From the NCBI GenBank assembly GCA_946478635.1, contig CAMLCX010000055.1, positions 1 to 15,522 of the forward strand: DNA of 15,522 bases. Direction: 5' to 3'. The notes beneath the pieces were generated by a model. The model made no database searches, was not told the origin of the DNA, and was given only the letters and a program-made list of their open reading frames with translations. Of the stretch, positions 12,172 to 15,522 are shown piece after piece; positions within the stretch are counted from its first letter, which is position 1; the number at the start of each line of letters is the position of its first letter. This DNA comes from an uncultured Pseudomonadota bacterium (GTDB lineage: Bacteria > Desulfobacterota_B > Binatia > UBA9968). The position numbers were made by a program, and so were the translations under genes.

Positions 12172-13440
12172 TTATATCTCAGCGGCGAGTCGTTGACCCA
12201 GCTGAAACCCGCGATACATGGCTTCGTCTGAGTTGATGTAGGCCCATTCGCCAAATCTTCCGATTGTGTAGATGCCACGATCGGCGAGCCAATCCTTGGC
12301 TCCGGCCACGATGGCCCGGCGGTCCAAAGTCGGCGCGGGGTACGCATACCGCAGGTCGACGATTCGTGTGGCTATTACCTGCTTCCTGTTCCGGATCAGC
12401 CCGAGTGCCAGAAGATTTTCTAAAAACCGCTCTTCAAGTGCGGTATTCTCGAGCCGCATTTCAGCTGGATACGCCACCTCACCGAATATCCCCGTGCGCG
12501 GCGACGAACGAAAGTAATCCGAGGAATTGTTGACGATGCCCATTTTATGCGCGGCAATAAGCGAGTCCGCCGAATAGATTCTCTGAATCGGATTGTCCAC
12601 CGGCTGATCGATAACGATACAGAGTAATTTCAATGAAACGATTCTTAGACGGGTCACTGCGGCGCGAAGCACGGTTGGCACGTCGGCTATGATGCCCAAG
12701 AATTTATCCAGCGGCAGCGTGGACACGAGTCGACTCCAGGACAGGACTTCCCCGCTTGTCGTGATGAGCTTTCGGGCGACCGGATCCACGAGCGCGACTC
12801 TGACACCGAGCCGCAAATTGGCGGTCTTTCTTGCCAGCGCTTCCGCTATGGCACCGAAGCCGCCGCGAGCCGGATAAGCCACTGTCGTATCGCCTTGAAG
12901 CGGTCTTCGAATGCCGCCGCTGGTTTCAAACCGTTCAAGGCCCGCCCCATGACCTGCAATGCGTTCGCTCACCCAGTCCGTGGAAATCTGTCGAAGATTT
13001 GAGCCCCAGAGCTTTCGATTATAAGGCATGAGAAAATGTTCAGCGATCCCCGCGCCGAAACGATCGTAAAGATAGCTTTCGAGATCTGTACAATCTGCGC
13101 CGCCATTGGCGGTGCAAAGCCCGCGTTTGCAGTCCTCGACGATCTTCGGATCCTTGAGCTCGTGAAAATGTTTCTGGAAGGGATAGTGGATCAGGTCGCC
13201 GCCGACAATGCACCGCGCTTCCCGTTTCTGTTCGTACATTTCGACGGCGTTGTAAACGAGTTCGCGAATCTGGGGATGAGGGCTGTGAAACGAGTGGCCG
13301 CCGCGATCGAAGACGACCCCGTGGAAGTCAAAGCTGCACGTGAGCCCGCCGACTTCACCACACTGCTCAAGAACCAAGGCTTCAGCGCCCAATGCCGAGG
13401 CGGCGCAGATACCGGCCGGACCCGCGCCCAAAATCACCAC
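12172..13440 (-). CDS. FAD-dependent oxidoreductase (amine oxidase / UDP-galactopyranose mutase-like)
   Basis: A 422-residue FAD protein. The Rossmann FAD motif ILGAGPAG begins at residue 3, with the ribose-binding glutamate at E25 (VLEQ) and GGL at 31-33. DRGGHSFH (45-52), PYNRKLWG (139-146), YPARGGFGAIAEAL (189-202) and the C-terminal GRFGEWAYINSDEAMYRG, which closes the FAD site, are typical of protoporphyrinogen-oxidase-like and UDP-galactopyranose-mutase-like proteins often found beside glycosyltransferases. The reaction is not fixed. I prefer the GTG at 13440 because AAGGGGAT lies 8 bases upstream and the fold then starts at the usual place. A longer frame from a TTG at 13524 would add 28 residues and overlap the HD gene by 26 bases. 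Residues 168-172 (LERFE) are encoded by a 15-base sequence identical to one in the intergenic 9-bp repeats. It is the middle gene of the operon. Confidence 0.82.
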   Translation of the reverse strand: MVILGAGPAGICAASALGAEALVLEQCGEVGGLTCSFDFHGVVFDRGGHSFHSPHPQIRELVYNAVEMYEQKREARCIVGGDLIHYPFQKHFHELKDPKIVEDCKRGLCTANGGADCTDLESYLYDRFGAGIAEHFLMPYNRKLWGSNLRQISTDWVSERIAGHGAGLERFETSGGIRRPLQGDTTVAYPARGGFGAIAEALARKTANLRLGVRVALVDPVARKLITTSGEVLSWSRLVSTLPLDKFLGIIADVPTVLRAAVTRLRIVSLKLLCIVIDQPVDNPIQRIYSADSLIAAHKMGIVNNSSDYFRSSPRTGIFGEVAYPAEMRLENTALEERFLENLLALGLIRNRKQVIATRIVDLRYAYPAPTLDRRAIVAGAKDWLADRGIYTIGRFGEWAYINSDEAMYRGFQLGQRLAAEI

Positions 13441-13498
13441 GCTCGGATCCCCTTTCGTTCGCGAACGTGCCGTGTTGGCACCGAAATATAGCGAAGAA

Positions 13499-14140
13499 TT
13501 AGCCAGGCGCTCCTCCGCGCACAATGTTTTTGATGGCCCTTAACCACCGCGCTGAAAGCGCCGAAGGAACCGGCACCGTATGAAGTCGGCCGGTGTCAAG
13601 TAACCGGCACGGCTTGGCGAAAACACTGTCGATCATTGGCGAAAAGTATTCCAACGAGAGCGTCTCGTATTGGGGATCGAAGGATGTCTGATCCCATTCG
13701 TCGGAAAAGCGTTCCGCCGCGCGAAACCACGGTTCACCGGCATAGCGGCGGCGCGCGTCGATGCTCTTGCCGAATTGTTCATGATAATGAAACCGTTGAA
13801 AATCCTGGTGCGTGAGCACGATTTGGTAGACCTGTTCGCTTACATAGGGCCGCAGGATTTCCGCGCCGATCGCGCCATGGTTCTCATGAGAGATGCTCGT
13901 GCCGATGTCGTGACAGAGGGCGGCGGCGATGAGCTCTGCCGATGCGCCGCCGCGCAGCGCTCGCGTGGCGGTTTGCAGGCTGTGCTGCAGTTGATCGATG
14001 GCCATGCCGTCGATCTGCTCGGATAGTTTGCCGAGGAGGGTTTTGATTCTCGCCGCCGTTAATGCCTGCCACTTCTCCGTCGCGCGTTGAAGATCGGCCC
14101 AGTCCTGCACCGTCCCCTTATCCATTCGAGTGAATGCCAC
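13499..14140 (-). CDS. HD-domain protein (phosphohydrolase or MIOX/PhnZ-like)
   Basis: A 213-residue cytoplasmic HD-domain protein. Likely metal ligands are H53 (QLQHSLQTA), H77 and D78 (ALCHDIG), H85 or H88 (SHENHG), H111 (LTHQDF) and D150 (EWDQTSFDP). The H53-to-H77 spacing of 24 equals that between the first two metal ligands I recall for the oxygenase PhnZ, and the WDQTSFDP ending is shared by an HD group I recall beside phosphonate or carbohydrate genes. Members include mixed-valent di-iron oxygenases as well as phosphohydrolases, so the reaction is open. The start is GTG with AGAGG about 9 bases upstream; the nearby ATG at 14147 is out of frame. It is the first gene of the HD-FAD-GT2 operon. 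An inverted repeat at 14160-14180 may be its operator. Confidence 0.78.
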   Translation of the reverse strand: MAFTRMDKGTVQDWADLQRATEKWQALTAARIKTLLGKLSEQIDGMAIDQLQHSLQTATRALRGGASAELIAAALCHDIGTSISHENHGAIGAEILRPYVSEQVYQIVLTHQDFQRFHYHEQFGKSIDARRRYAGEPWFRAAERFSDEWDQTSFDPQYETLSLEYFSPMIDSVFAKPCRLLDTGRLHTVPVPSALSARWLRAIKNIVRGGAPG

Positions 14141-14159
14141 GATTCATGTCCTCTTACGT

Positions 14160-14180
14160 ATTGCGGTGCATGGTCGCAAT
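14160..14180 (-). promoter_or_regulatory. Inverted repeat upstream of the HD gene
   Basis: ATTGCG (14160-14165) and CGCAAT (14175-14180) are perfect 6-base arms with a 9-base spacer, 20-40 bases before the GTG start of the HD gene. The centre-to-centre spacing of 15 bases is longer than one helical turn. It may be a regulator site; no matching pair of -35 and -10 boxes is convincing. Confidence 0.3.
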
Positions 14181-14506
14181 TACCGTTGATATTTGCCTAC
14201 CCTAATACGAGCGCCGGAGTTCGATCAAGCCTGACAAGACGTGGAATACGACACGCCAGTACCTTACGAAAATCCACGTTCATGTAAACCGCGGGACACC
14301 GTCGCGCGTCTACAAGTCTGGCCCGGAAACACCAAACACTGCGGGCAAGCGAGCGCAAGCCTCTTGGCAATGACGCCAAGGGTAGAACCTGCGGTTCGGC
14401 CGCTGGCGGTCTTCGTCTTGCTTTTGTGGTGTTGCTGCACTATGACCGTACCGGCTTTGCCAGGGCACCGCGGTAGATCCATGCCGGTTTGACAGGGGGT
14501 ACACTG
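14181..14506. other. Intergenic region between divergent HD and DUF1800 genes
   Basis: Together with 14141-14180 this is about 366 bases without a convincing gene. Short frames through it are unsupported. It holds one small inverted repeat, CTTGGC (14363-14368) and GCCAAG (14375-14380), without a U-run. A weak TTGCTT/TATGAC pair near 14417-14445 could promote the DUF1800 gene but matches poorly. No tRNA, riboswitch or clear mobile remnant is seen. Confidence 0.5.
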
Positions 14507-15522
14507 ATGAAACGCAAGATCTCCTCGATTACATCCCTCATCATTTCGCTGACCGCCGCATTTATATTGAATGTCGACACCGTTGCTCTGGCGGCAAAGG
14601 TGTCAACCAAAGATGCCGCGCGATTTTTGCAGCAGGCAAGTTTTGGCCCCACCGGCCAATCCATCGCCCGGGTGAAGCAGATCGGCATCGAACGCTATCT
14701 GAAAGAACAGTTCGCCGCACCCGCGTCAGAATATCCCGATCTCGAATTTTGGCCGTCGAATCGGCCCGACACCTGCACCGGCGCCTGCGCCCGCGACAAC
14801 TACACCTACTACCAGCTGCAAAAGCATTTTTTTATCAACGCTCTTTACGGGCAGGATCAACTGCGCCAACGGCTCGCCCTCGCCTTGAGCCAGATCATGG
14901 TGGCCTCGGGCTCAGACGTTCCCCTGCCGTCGTGGATGCGCGTCTATCAACAATTGCTCTACAAAAACGCTTTCGGCAACTTCCGCCAGTTACTTTACGA
15001 CGTGACGGTGAATCCGGCCATGGGGCGATTTCTCGATATGGTTAACAACCGCTGCCAAAACCGCACGCCCGCGGATCTCAACACGTGTCGCGGCGGATCG
15101 AACTTCCTGCCCAACGAAAACTATGCCCGCGAAGTGATACAGCTTTTCGCCGTCGGGACTTATCTCCTCAACCCGGACGGCACCGACAAGCACGACGCAC
15201 AGGGCGAGCCTATTTTCACATACACCCAACAGACCATCACTGAATTCGCCCGTGTTTTTACCGGTTGGACGTTTGCGCCGGCGCTGCCGCCCCCTGCCGG
15301 TTTGCCCGATCCCGTGCCCAACTATCGCGATCCGATGGTGCCGCGCCTCGACGCCTCCCAGCGGGAAGTCGGCCATGACCGCGGCGCAAAAACGCTGTTG
15401 CGAGGCTTTCAAATTCCTGCTGGAACCGCGGCGCCGGCGGAGCTGGGCATGGCGATGGATAATCTGGCATTCCATCCGAACACCGCGCCGTTCATCAGCA
15501 AACAATTGATCCAGGATCTGGT
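14507..15522 (+). CDS. DUF1800 domain protein, secreted, truncated by the window edge
   Basis: Open from the ATG at 14507 to the end of the window (338 codons) with no stop, so this is the N-terminal part of a longer protein; family members usually run to about 450-600 residues or more. Residues 1-30 form a signal peptide: a KRK start, a hydrophobic core and an ALA site near 28-30, so the protein is exported. DUF1800 stretches are clear: AARFLQQASFGPT, the RQRLALALSQI helix, LYDVTVNPAMGRFLDM, the hallmark NENYAREVIQLFAVG, TEFARVFTGWTF and, near the edge, NLAFHPNTAPFISKQLIQDL. The molecular function of DUF1800 is not established. It is very often followed by a DUF1501 (sulfatase-like, Tat-exported) gene, expected just outside this window. 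The start is supported by AGGGGGT 6 bases upstream. Confidence 0.85.
   Translation, partial: MKRKISSITSLIISLTAAFILNVDTVALAAKVSTKDAARFLQQASFGPTGQSIARVKQIGIERYLKEQFAAPASEYPDLEFWPSNRPDTCTGACARDNYTYYQLQKHFFINALYGQDQLRQRLALALSQIMVASGSDVPLPSWMRVYQQLLYKNAFGNFRQLLYDVTVNPAMGRFLDMVNNRCQNRTPADLNTCRGGSNFLPNENYAREVIQLFAVGTYLLNPDGTDKHDAQGEPIFTYTQQTITEFARVFTGWTFAPALPPPAGLPDPVPNYRDPMVPRLDASQREVGHDRGAKTLLRGFQIPAGTAAPAELGMAMDNLAFHPNTAPFISKQLIQDL

Noticed and set aside
14363..14380. Small inverted repeat CTTGGC/GCCAAG as a terminator or mobile-element end.
   Set aside because: The stem is only 6 bp, with no U-tract and no target duplication or transposase nearby.

Overview
The window reads as a chromosomal segment of an uncultured, mid-GC (mid-50s % by eye), Gram-negative-type environmental bacterium. 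The gene mix suggests a soil, sediment or subsurface lineage: a tungstate ABC importer, a flavin/F420 luciferase-like oxidoreductase, a gentisate-dioxygenase-like cupin, a haem-oxygenase-fold PqqC-like protein, an HGTNT-type asparaginase and a DUF1800 protein. Desulfobacterota- or Binatota-like groups, or other soil proteobacterial relatives, would fit, but no marker gene is present and the placement is weak. I see no rRNA, tRNA, CRISPR array, integrase or transposase.

Layout. (1) 16-839, minus strand: three small genes in tandem, encoding a tail-anchored coiled-coil protein, a 72-residue beta-rich protein and a CxxC zinc-ribbon protein, the last two overlapping by 4 bp. (2) 990-3621, minus: a complete tungstate-type ABC importer, tupA-tupB-tupC, with tightly packed or overlapping junctions. 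Upstream of tupA a sigma70-like promoter has its -10 box inside a perfect 8+8 bp palindrome, the expected layout for a repressor operator. (3) 3821-4660, minus: an aldo/keto reductase. A possible 55-residue ORF lies between it and tupA. (4) 4929-6877, plus: a PqqC/TenA-like protein and a bicupin gentisate-dioxygenase-like protein, separated by a repeat island (a GNRA-loop hairpin containing the stop codon, inverted 9-bp repeats, and a GC-rich 11-bp-arm palindrome). (5) 6965-8673, minus: a decayed N-terminus of a 2-hydroxychromene-2-carboxylate isomerase-like gene, a SnoaL/NTF2-like protein and an AAA+ ATPase with a C-terminal membrane anchor. (6) 9003-11172, plus: a luciferase-like monooxygenase and a cytoplasmic asparaginase-family protein, with a second array of the same 9-bp repeat between them. 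(7) 11228-14140, minus: a three-gene operon of HD-domain protein, FAD oxidoreductase and family-2 glycosyltransferase. (8) 14507 to the window end, plus: the N-terminal part of a secreted DUF1800 protein.

How the genes may work together. Tungstate import would serve a tungsten or molybdenum enzyme encoded elsewhere. The cupin, the isomerase remnant, the SnoaL-like protein, the luciferase-like oxidoreductase and the PqqC-like protein all belong to families common in aromatic or xenobiotic catabolism, but no complete pathway is visible. The HD/FAD/GT2 operon looks like cell-surface or glycolipid chemistry. The least ordinary parts are the 9-bp TTGAACGNN arrays, the tupA operator, the tail-anchored AAA+ protein with a possibly leaderless mRNA, and the small three-gene operon at the left edge. 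I found no clear-cut new defence or mobile system.
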